A stretch of 64,000 bases of DNA, taken from Meloidogyne chitwoodi (lineage: Eukaryota > Nematoda > Chromadorea > Rhabditida > Meloidogynidae). Location of the stretch: positions 2,666,001-2,730,000 of the forward strand of contig JACZZP010000001.1 in assembly GCA_015183035.1 (NCBI GenBank). Reading direction: 5' to 3'. Under the pieces are notes generated by a model, which was given only the letters and a program-made list of their open reading frames with translations, ran no database searches and had not been told where the DNA came from. Position 1 is the stretch's first letter, and each line of letters opens with the position of its first letter. A program made the translations under genes and the position numbers. Positions 23,195-34,900 of this stretch are shown here, piece after piece.

Positions 23195-26100
23195 TTAATA
23201 TTCATTAGGCGACAAGAATTTAATACTCGTTTCTGGGACTGTGTCAAGCTCTTTATTACCAAGTTTACTAGACTTTTTACGCATTTGTATAAGCAAATCT
23301 TTTCTGTTGTATTTTCCATTTGGATATGTTTTGTAGTAATATTCATCATCTTCATCAATATTTCCCTTTAAAATTAATTATTATTTATTTTAATTTTTTA
23401 AATAAAAATTCTTACATCTTCTAAACTGAAACTATGCTGAAGGTTACGAAAATCGTTGTCCAAGTAATGCCTGCTATAGCGATGTGCACTCTAAAATAAA
23501 CAAAACTTAATAAAAAAATAAAGTCCAACCGAATTTATTTCTGCAAATTTATCACGAACAAAAACGCTAACAGATTCATTTCTTGGAATTGTATTTTCAC
23601 GAGGTCTTTGAAGTGTAGGAGCAGCAGGAACAACACCAAGAAGAGATTCAGGATTTGTAAAACGTTGAGAAATGCTTAATCTAAATATTTTTTAATTTTT
23701 AAAATTATTTAAAGCAAAACCTTGGAGGCAAACTTTGTGCCAAATCACGACAGCTCTGCACAGTTGGCATTCCAGCAAATGAGCCATGTTTTTTTAGATA
23801 AGTAACCGCTTCTGTTACCTGAATTTCTTCATTATATTTGACAAGTTTCATTCCTTTATCTTCTGGTTGGAGAGTAATAAATGGTCGAAGGTATTTATCG
23901 TTGAAACGTTCAATTGTCATCCGAAACTGAAATAAAGTGAGAAATAAATTATTAAAAAAAAAAAATATAAACCCAATAATTCCCTCTAAGACCAGCAATG
24001 CTTTCCACACCACCACCAACATGGCTACAAACATTATCTGCTATCATTTCAAAGACAGTCTTTTTACGTACTTCGTGTTGTTTAACTTTAAGGTAAGTAA
24101 CTAATTTTTTGATTGTACCACCCTAAAATTTAACAAAATAATAAAAAATATTAATTTAAAAAAAAAAACCTGTACAAAAACAGTGAATACTATAACAATA
24201 ATAGTCGTTGAAGCTAACATATTTTTGCAACAAATTAATTCTTGATTTAAAGACATTACAAGACCATAGCAAACTGCACCTCTTATTCCTCCATAACCCA
24301 TAATAAATTGGTCAACAATTCCAATTTTTTGAAGACGTTTTTTATTTACTAATGAAGTTAGAACACCAACGCCGATAAATCGAAAAACAAAACAGGCAAA
24401 AAGTGTAACAAAAATGAAAACAAAATCTAGATCATGATTTTTTGAGACTGCGGAAAGGCCAAGAAAAACAAATATAACTGCTTCACAACTGAAAATAATT
24501 TTATAGTGCTTCAGTAAAGGAGTAAAGAATACGGGGAATTTAATTAAAAGGAGGGAAAATTAACTGAAAGTGTTTCTGATTTTGCAAACTATTTTCCGGT
24601 TGTAAAATACAATTGTAAAATAAATAAACTTATTCCGATTTTTATAGTTGTAAAAACATTGAAAACTAAACTTTTTCTGAATGTAAAAAAATAAACTTTT
24701 TCTGATTGCAAATAATAAACTTATTCTGATTGTAAAACTGGAAGGTACCATATTTTTAAATAAAATTATATAACAAACCTAGAAGAAAGTGTTTTCATGA
24801 AATAATTAACTGTAACCAGAGATTGTTCAGAAATGTTTCCAACAATGTATTGTTTCATTCCCATTCCACACACAACTATTGCAAGAATTCCAGAAAGTCC
24901 TAATGATTCTGCTATTAAATAGGCCAAATAAGGGAAAAGAAGGCAAGTTAGTGGTTGCACAACAGAAACACCTGCGCCAAATCTATAAAATTAAATTTTA
25001 GATTTTTTTAATTAAAAATAAAAAAAGAGTAAACAAACTTAGTAACAATTCCAGTCAAAACAGCCCATAAAGCTCCAACTAAAATTCCACCAACTGAGAC
25101 CCAAAAAAATGCAATTACAGCAAGTAAATAATCTGTCCAGAAGATTGCATCTAAACCAGCGGCAGCCATTGCTTGTAAAGTGTGATAAAGAACCTAAAAA
25201 AGATTAAATTAAAAATAATTATCAGATTTTTTTAAAACAAAATCAGAATTTTTTTTAAACAAAATCAGAATTTTTAAAAAACAAAATAAGAATTTTTTTA
25301 AAACAAAATCAGAATTTTTCTTTAAAAAGAAATCAGAATTGCTTAAAAACTTACAATTGTAACAGCATCATTAAGCAAACTTTCCCCAAAAACACAAATA
25401 TACAAAAGTTGGTTAACATGAATTTCCTCAAAAACACAAATTACAGCTACAGGATCAACGGCGCTAATTAAAGTTGCAAATAAAAACAAATCAATAGAAG
25501 AAGGATGGCCATGAAAAAAATTTTTAAACGAGTAGAGAGTTAGTCCTGTTGCTGCTGTATTCCACAAGGTGCCAACAACTGCATATGTGGTTATTGTGCC
25601 AATATTGGAGAAAAACTGAAAATTATGATAAAAATCAAAATAATAAAAACCCTAAAATTAAATATTCCTAAAAAACCAAAATACAAAAAAAAATATAAAA
25701 ATAACAACCTCTTTGTTTGGCATAAAATAACCAGCCTCCAAAGCAATCGGCGGCAAAAGATAGAGAAAAAACCAATCGGGCTCCAAATAAATTTCCTATA
25801 CATTTAATAATTTAATTTTTGCTCCAATCCACAAGCTAGCCTGATCTGGAAAAACAAAGTGCAGAATTCCACCAAAAATGCTTCCCAACACAAGAAGTAA
25901 GGCTGAATCGGGTAGTACTCCTTTAATTCTTTCCAGACGGTGAAAAACTTATCAAAATTAGAAATTAATTAAAATTATAAAAGAGGGATGTGTCCAATTT
26001 ACTCTCAAAAAAATCCCCAAATTTTAAACTAAAATTCAATAAAAACACAAAAAACCCCAAGTACAACCAGCCAAACAAAATTATAAAAAATTAAAAAAAC

Positions 26101-26357
26101 TAACCAATTTTCGCCAATATAGTAATAAAAAACCAAAAAGCAAAGGTGAGTTGTGTTTGGTGTTCTTCAAAGTGCATTTCGAAGAATACAACCTTATCTC
26201 TTTTGACATAATGTAAATGGTCATGATGAAAAATTGGAGAAGTTGATGTTGTATAATTTAATTCATTAGAATTAGTATTATTATTATTTAAAGTCAAATT
26301 AGTATTAGTAAACGAAGTTGATGCAAAAGGAAAAGTTTGAGTAGAATTTGAATACAT
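23195..26357 (-). CDS. Na+/H+ exchanger, NHE (SLC9A) family
   Basis: The minus-strand gene starts at 26357 with an Asn/Thr-rich N-terminus and runs through about a dozen membrane segments. Visible hallmarks: [16 protein letters not shown]; the region [20 protein letters not shown], where amiloride binds in mammalian NHEs; [20 protein letters not shown]; the signature [13 protein letters not shown] followed by the next exon ([12 protein letters not shown]); and [15 protein letters not shown] near 24300. The cytoplasmic tail, about 24120 to 23195, includes [24 protein letters not shown] and [11 protein letters not shown], and ends [10 protein letters not shown]. The nhx genes of C. elegans encode such exchangers, which trade cytosolic H+ for Na+ and set cellular or luminal pH. 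I cannot assign the paralog. One intron (24560-24760) carries a copy of an interspersed repeat. Another (25205-25350) is made of AAAATCAGAATTTTTT words. Confidence 0.93.
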
Positions 26358-29300
26358 TTCCCTGAAAAAATATTTTTTTTTTAATTAAAATTGAAGAAAA
26401 GGAGAAAAAGAGAACAAAGAACTAAAATAAAAAACAAAGTTTAAAAAAAACATTTTTAAATGCATGAAAAAAAATAAAAATAATCAATTTTTGCAAGTTT
26501 TTAATTAAAAAAAAGTTTTTCTGTGAAAAGACAAAATGTCCAAATTCTAAACATTATGCCAATTTGGGATTTTTTGATAAAATTTTTGTCTACATATTTT
26601 CTTAAAATAAAGATTTTCACTAAATAAAAAAAATAATAAAATTGTTTTTTTAGTTTGCTAAAAATAAAAGTATATTTATATTTTATTGGCTTTCCTATCT
26701 TTTGGTCATTGTTCTTAAATCTTTGTAAAAAAAAAGAAAATGAAGAAATCTTATAAAAATAAATTATAACTGTTCATTTAAAAGCTAATAAACAAAGGAA
26801 TTATTTATTAAAAAAAAATAAAAGCTTTATAGCTTTAGACTAGACAAAAATGAAAGAAGAAAAAAAATAAAATCAATCAGGCTTTCTCTCAAAAATGTCT
26901 CCTTCTTTGAATACATTATACCTTTTTATGCCTATTTTTACTCTCTGTGAGTCAGAGAACATTTTTTTAATGGTCAGTGTCTATCTCTTTTTTTCTCTAA
27001 TTCTCTTTAATCTTTTTTAATGCACTTTCTTTTATTAAGTGAGGAAATATGGAATTTTGGGTTTATGGGTTGACTCATTCAGAGGTTTAAATGATTAAAA
27101 TTTGAAATTATTATTAAAAAAATAAAATTTGAAATATAAAAAAAAAATTAAAATTTTTTAATAATTGAAATTCTTAAATATTGGCGATTAATTATTTATT
27201 ATGGCATTCTGACCACAATATTCAAATATTTATTTTGAAAATTGCCTTTTTATTAGAGTGTTTTTATATTTTTTTAAATTTTTTTAGTCATAAAAAACAA
27301 AAATGTCGAGGTTGCCAGCTAACATTTAGTCCTCAAATATTCAAAATAATTCACTATTCTCCTAAAAAACGGTCTTTGTGACATTATTTCTTTATTGTCA
27401 TTTTTTTTCTATTGTTTTTTCCTAGTATATATAATTGGAACAAAGCGGATTAATAGAAGAATATTTAAGTAAAAAAAGCTTTAATATTTTAATGGATAAA
27501 ATGAACATAAAAAATAAAAGTGCAAAATACGCCTCAGGCGGCTGAGATATATTCAGACATTTAATATTTGTTTTTTTGGTTGCCTTGGTCACGTTGAAAA
27601 TAATTAGGTGGAAATATTACACATTATTTGTTTTTATTTAATATCTTTATTTTTAAGCATTAAAAATTATTTTTTAAGTCAAAAATGCATTTTAATTTAA
27701 TAAAGTAAAAATGAACTAATAAATCTTGTGGGAGGAACATTTAAAGTGGATAAAACTTTAATGTCAAAAAGAAGAAGATTATAGAAATATAAACAAATAA
27801 AAAAGTTATAATTGAGAAAGATTAAAAAACACCAATAAACTGATTTTTCCGAAAAATTTGTTCAGGAAAATTCTGATTCTGAGGAAGATAAAAAACATAC
27901 CAACATAGAGTATTTTCCGGAAAATTTGTTCAGGAAATTCTGATTTTGTAAAAGAAAATTCTGATTAAAAATTTTTTCCGGAAAAATCAGAATTTATTTT
28001 CCTGAAAACATTAAAACATATTTTAAATAAATCAAATTTCCTGAAAAAAACATTTACGGAGAAAATTGTTTAAATGTTTCCTAAACTTTTCCGGAATTTT
28101 AATTCTGATTTTTTCACAAAACAAAAAGTTTGTTTCTTTTCTTTGCATTATTCTCAAGTCTTTTAGTAATTTATTTTCCGGAAAAGTGTTAAAACTTTTA
28201 ATATTTATTTTTTACATTCCCTCACTGCAATTTTCTTATTTAAAAACAAACTATTAAATATTTAGAGGTAAAAAAGAGATAAATGTTAAACAAAATTCCA
28301 ACAAATCTACGTAAAATATCCGGGTAAATTATTATATAAATTTTTTTGGGTCATTTTTCTCATTTAAGGAAATAAAATATTTTGTTGATTTTTTTGAGGA
28401 ATTGAGAGGGAAAGAATGCCGCACAAACATGTTATTATTATTATATCTGATCATTTTTTCTTTGTTTAATTTTTGACTAATTTTTCAATTATATACATAT
28501 ATATATTTAAGATTAATATCTAAATAATTTTTTCTGTTTTCATTAGCTTACCACTTTTGCTTTTATCCCCTCAAAAAAGAAGCGTTAAAATAAATTGTAT
28601 TTTTACTTATTTTTAAATAAATAAAATATAATTTATTTTTATTAAAAAAATAATTTTTTTATTGCTTTCCATAAGGCTAAAATGTGTACATCATTTTGTA
28701 GTATTTTGCCTCAGATCTCTTTTTAATTAAATACCGACCAGTTCAGCACAATTTTATAAATAAAAATCAAACTTTCCCTTTATTTTCTTACAGTTTTCCC
28801 ACAAAATATTTTATTTTATTTAAACCATAATTAAATTTTACACAAATCATTAAACATCCAAAAAGTTATGTTTGTGAAAAAATATTCAGATTTACAGCTG
28901 ATTGCACTGAACAGACAGTAAAAGGAGCAAAGAAGGCGTAATTTTGGTTTGTCAAACTAAGCTCTTTCCAAAATAATTTTTTTTTCTTTTCCGTCTGATC
29001 TCTTAACCACAAAATGCCCCTCATCTCACCTGTTGCTTAGAAAATCCATCATGGCCTTGCCGGTAAGGGACAAGGCCATCCCTTGCGCATTGTAGCAAAA
29101 TAGAAAGCAAAGCATGCAATTCACCGATATATTCTAATATATACTATTTAAAATTGCCCATCCTCTCACCTCAAAACCATTTTTCTATCTTTTCTCATAA
29201 ACTAAAACCTTGCCTAAAACCTACTACACCTTTATCGTTTTTGTATAATTTTTAAACAAAATTTTAAATTTTCAATTTTTCTGTTATTTTTAGACTATTA

Positions 29301-31915
29301 TTTATCTTCATTTTTCCTTTTCAAAGCATTTTTAATTTTTTTTCCATTTTTTAAAGTTTTTGGTTAATATTTTTGACCAATTTTCTAAAGGAAAAGCAGC
29401 ACAAAAGAATAATATATTTTTATATCTACTTTTATTTTGGCCACAAACTTTTTAAACATCATTTTTAGCTTTCTGATCGACTCTATTTATTTACTATATT
29501 CTCCTTTTATTTTCTCAAACAATTATATTGATCAGAGAAAAATATGCATAAAATGCGCTATCTAAGTTTAGTAATGTTTCTATTATATTTTTTGTTGTTA
29601 TTCTGATTTATTTTCTGATTTTTACAATTAAATTCTGACTTAATTCTGATTTTTTACAATTTAATTCTGACTTAATTCTGATTTTATTCTGATTTTATTT
29701 GAATTTTTTCTGATTTTATTCTGATTTTTTACAATTTAATTCTGGTTTTATTTTAATTTTTTCCGGATTAATTTCTGATTTTTTCTGATTTTGTTTTCCG
29801 TTCAAGTGAACAAAAGCAGAATTGTAAAACCTATATATTTACCTATACTTTTCTTCTGGTTAAAACCATTTCTGGGTCATTGAGGTAAATCATGGTTTAA
29901 ATAGTTAAATTTTAAAATATCGCGCAACCTTAAAAAAAGTCTTCCTTTTAAAATAATTATTTTATGCTCCTCTACAAAAGAAAAAAGAATTTACAATTAA
30001 TTTATTTTCTTGACAATTTTATTAAAAAAATACAAAAAAGTGGTTTTATTTGTAAAGGAAAAATAGGCGTCTTTTAAAGGGAAAAAGAACGTCCTTGAAA
30101 AAAAAGGCTAAAAAAGACGGAAGGGTCAAAAATTGAGGAAAATAAAGAAAAAAGGAAGTTTATAGAATTAAAAACATTTTTTTTCTTCCTCAAAGTTTTT
30201 TTTCTTTAAAAAAATTTTCTTAAAAGGTGCTCTCAAAAAGGCAAATCGCCCCTATTTTTGACCTCAAAATGCATTCATTGAACAGAAAATGAAGAGAGCA
30301 GGAAATAGGGCGGGTATTTTTTTGATTTTTAAGAGTTTATATATATTTTTATATTATTTTTTTAAAATAAATACTAATAGGAAAAAATGTCCGTCCTATT
30401 AGAGAGTGCCATTCTATTCAAATATAATATAAAAATTTTTATTATTTATCAATTTAATTATATTATAAAAGAAAGCGAAAATCTTTTTTCTCGATTTTCT
30501 TTCAGTTTTTGCTTTAATTTTCGTGGCGCATTCATTTTCTCATTTTTAACACAAAACTCTCGTCTTTATTTTTATACATTTTTCGCCTTATCCTATCGAA
30601 ATTGGTGAGATTTAATCAATTTTATTAAATAAAATTAAAAATAGAGGTACTAAAAAACGAAAAAAAATTCCAAAAAAAATTTAATTATTTTATTTTTCGT
30701 GTTTCAAAAATAAATATTTAATTTTTTAGTTTTTTAATTTACAGTAAAATTCTGAAAATGCTTAATTTTTTCTGCATCCTAACGTATGCGTTTTGCTTCT
30801 ACAAAATATTTATTAAATTTTTTACAACTTTTTATCCGCCTAAAAAATTTATCCTCTTCATTTATTATGAAGAAACATATTTAATGATGAATAAATATAA
30901 ATATTATGTTGAACGGAGAAAGCATTAAAAATTGTAATAAATATTTAAATGCTATTAAAAATAATAATAAATTCTCTAGTTGTCTATTTAAAGTTGATCA
31001 ACTGTCTTTTATTTTGTTCTGATTTTTAATTATTTTCAAGTTTATTTTTATTCTGATTATTATTCTCAAGCTTCTGCTTTTTATTTTTAAGTTTCTGATT
31101 TTTATTTTCAAGTTTCTGATTTTTATTTTCAAGTTTCTCAGATTGTAGTAAAAAAGTATCTTGCAACTTTAAATTACCAGAATAAGTTTATTTATTAATT
31201 CATATTTCTAATAAATACATTTATGTATTTCTCCTATGGATTTTTCTTTTTTAATTCCGGCGATTAAATCCCTCCAACATCTTTAAATGGGCAATTGACT
31301 AAAAAGCTCTTCTTTTAATAATAAAATATTACAAAATTTGTTGACTTTTGACAGTTTATCCCCCGAAAATTTCTGTGAATGTACTACTCATTAATTTTTT
31401 CTTGAACCATTTTTATTCCTTCAAAATTAAATGTTTTTAACGTTTCAATCGAATTGTTGCGCTCTATAATTTATTAAAATTAATAAAAAGATTTATTTTT
31501 TATTTATTTTTAATAATTTATTTTTATTTTAAAAATTTTACTAATTTTTTAAATTCTGTTATATTTGAAAAAAAAACAATTAAAAAATATTTTTTAGGTA
31601 TTTTCTCCTCAATTAATTTTTTACCCAAAATCTAACTTTTTCTTTTCTTAAAAAGTTGCTTTTTAATTCGCGCATCTTTTCTTCAATTAAATGAATCAGT
31701 GTAGTAATTCTCCCAAATAAAGGCAATTATTAAGCAGAAAAAAACTTGGTTGTTGTCCCCACTTCCTTTACTATCAAGTTTTGCTTTACAATAATTTATT
31801 TTCTTAGAATTTTCGATCAATATAAAAAGGTTAGGCTTAATTTTGCTTCTGAAATTAATTTTTCTAAATTTCGAATTTTTTTTAAATTATTTTTTTAATT
31901 TATAGATACATTAAA
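26358..31915. other. 5.6-kb intergenic region between NHE and dex-1
   Basis: The two flanking genes diverge, so their promoters lie here. I see no convincing gene. Contents: TTTTCCGGAAAA and GTTCAGGAAATTCTGA words at 27840-28200; a short perfect-stem hairpin at 29051-29079; a dense cluster of TTCTGATTTT and ATTCTGACTTAATTC words at 29590-29800; and TTTTTATTTTCAAGTTTCTG words at 31050-31140. A few open frames of 60-70 codons (for example 27181-27381 and 30387-30608) are Phe/Ile/Lys-rich and look like chance in AT-rich DNA. Confidence 0.6.
29051..29079. other. Short hairpin
   Basis: ATGGCCTTG and CAAGGCCAT form a perfect 9-bp stem around an 11-base loop (CCGGTAAGGGA). The patch is markedly GC-richer than the surroundings. 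Its role is unknown. Confidence 0.4.
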
Positions 31916-34900
31916 ATGTTAATTATTAGCTTTATTAAATTAATAATATTTTTAATTATTTTAATTTCTCAAAATGTTAAACCTATGCATGTTAATCCAC
32001 AAAGAATAATGGCCAGGCTTCGTTTAGAAGCGGAAGAATCTGAAGAAAAAATTGGTGGTGGAAGAAATAGAAGACAATTACTTGGGGGAGGCACTCCTAA
32101 GGAAGAAACTATACAGGTATGGAAAATTAATTAAAAATCAGAATTTCTGATTTCTTGATAAGAATTTTAAATCAGAAATTCTGATTTCTTGATAAGAATT
32201 TTAAATCAGAAATTCTGATTTTTAACGATAAATTCTGATTTTCCATTTTTAGTGCCAGAATTCTGATTTTATAAATTCTGATTTTTCCAAAAAAAAAATT
32301 TAGTATTTTTAAGGTAACCGCTCCACTATTTTCTTCTCGTCTTTTTGAATATGGATTAGCAGCAAATGATAAAGAATTATTAAATAATAATGGTGGAACA
32401 GATATTTCAAAAAGAATGTCTTTATCAAAACCTCTTTTATTTTATGGACAATCATTTTCTGCTATTTGGATTTTAAGTAATGGGGGAATTGGTTTTGAAC
32501 AATCTTCAAGGCTATATAAAGCTAATATTTTACCTTCCAATATTAAAATTATTGCTCCTTTTTGGAATAGAAATGATTTAAAAATTGGTGGAAAAATATT
32601 TTATCGGGAAGCTACTGGTAATAAATTAAATAATAAATATAAAGTTTAAAAATCAGAATTTTACTTTTAATTTAGAATTCTGATTTTTACCAGAATTTTT
32701 AATTTTAAATTCTATTTTTAAACAGTTTTTTAATTTAAACATCAGAATTTTACCAGAATTTTTAATTTAAAAATTCTGATTTTTGACCAGAATTTTTAAT
32801 TTAAACATCAGAATTTTACCAGAATTTTTAATTTAAAAATTCTGATTTTTGACCAGAATTTTTAATTTAAACATCAGAATTTTACCAGAATTTTTAATTT
32901 AAAAATTCTGATTTTTGACCAGAATTCTGATTTTCCATTTTCGAATTAAAATTTTGATTTAATCAGAATTTCTGATTTTTTTTTAATTTTTAGGTGGACG
33001 GGTATTAGATCGTGGACAAAGCGAAATCCGCTACCAATATGACCTTGAAGTTAAAGTATTTACTGCAGTAATTGTTACATTTGAGAAAATGCAACCTGTA
33101 GGCACTGAGCCTTTACCTGATGAAGTAAATATTAAAAAAAAATTTTTTAATAATTAAAAAAATTTAAAAGAATACCAACACCTTCCAATTAGTCCTTTTC
33201 TCCACTAGCAACGGAACGTTTGCTAATTTTATTTATAGCAATATTGGTTGGACACAAGGTGCTGAAGCAGGTTTTAATTCTGGTGACGGAAATAATTTCT
33301 TTGCTCTTCCTACTTCTGGTACTGGAAATATTATGTATTTGGAAGATTATGGAAATACTGGTAAAAAATTAAATCAAAAAAAATTTTTTTATTTATTCTT
33401 TTACAATTTTAAGGAATTCCTGGAGAATGGATGTTTATTTTGGGAGAAGATAGAATTCAGAGATGTAAAGCAGGGATAAAAGGGGATACTTGTGATGAAG
33501 GTAAATTTATTTATTTTTAATTTTTTAATACTTTATTTTTTAATTTTTTAAGCATGCACAGCAGGTGAATGGGGTCCAGATTGTATTCGTTGTTGTCATT
33601 GTTCTGAAGGTACTTGTCATGAGGTCACTGGAGAATGCAAAAAAGGAGAATGCTTGCAGTGCTGGACGGGGATCGCATGCCAACAAAGTAAATTTATTTT
33701 AAAAATCAGAATTTAATTTTTAAAAATCAGAATTTAATTTTTAAAAATCAGAATTTAATTTTTAAAAATCAGAATTTAATTTTTAAAAATCAGATTTGTT
33801 TTTAAAAAACAGAATTTTTTAAATTAAAATTTAATTTTTTTAAAGAACAATCCCGTTGCTCAAATAAAGGATCTAAATGTGCTCAAAATGCTTTACAAAT
33901 GACAGATTATAATAAATGTGGAGAACCTCAATATCGATGCGAATGTCTTTCAGGGTTTACTGGAGATGCTTACACTGAATGTTCTGGTGAGAAAAATTTA
34001 AAATTATTTGGATTTTAAAATAAATAGAAAAGGGCGTCTATTAGAGAGGGAATTTATCAGAGAATTAAAAAAATATTTTTTGAAGATATCGATGAATGCA
34101 CTCAACAACCAAGTGTCTGCCACCAATTGGCGCAGTGTTCAAATACACCTGGTCGCTTCTTCTGTCAATGTCCAGAAGGCTTTCAAGGCGATGGTTAGAT
34201 TTAATTTTCTTTAAAATATATTAAATTTTTTTAAATTTATTTTTAAGGTATTTCTGAATGTGTAGCTTCATTTCTTTATCCATTTGATCAATCCCATTTA
34301 CTTCCTTCAAATGAAAAAGATGGGCGTGTAATGGAATGGAGATTAAAACATCCTCTTAGAATATTTGGACGTGATAGAGATACTATTTGGTTGACCAATA
34401 ATGGATTAATACTTGTTAAAGGAGCTAAGAATGTTCCTGTTACTTTTGATGATGAACCACACAAACTGGATGGGATGGATGTTCAAGGGGTGAGAAAATT
34501 AATATTAAAACATACTAAAATACACAAAATAAATAATAAATAATTCACTCCCGTTATAAGGTGAGTGTCCTTATATCGATATGTGACTATATCCAGGTGT
34601 GTACTTATAACGAGAGATATTTCCGGAAGAATTAAATTTCTTTATTTCTTGAAATTTATTACCAAAAATTATCAGAAAAGTACAATTCCGGAAAATATCA
34701 GAAAAAGAATTCCGGAAAATATCAGAAAAATACAATTCCGGAAAATATCAGAAAAATACAATTCCGGAAAATATCAGAAACTTAAGTTTATAGAAGAAAA
34801 CCTTAGCTAAACTTTTTAAAATAAAGAAAATTAGTATTTTAAATCAGAATTTAAATTCTGATATTTTTTGAAGTTTGTAAAATAAACGATTTTTGTATTA

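Noticed and set aside
30387..30608. A 73-codon open frame in the large intergenic region
   Set aside because: Phe/Ser-rich chance frame with no domain and no splice context.
26358..31915. A hidden gene between the NHE and dex-1 genes
   Set aside because: I scanned for runs of conserved coding exons with GT/AG joins and found none.
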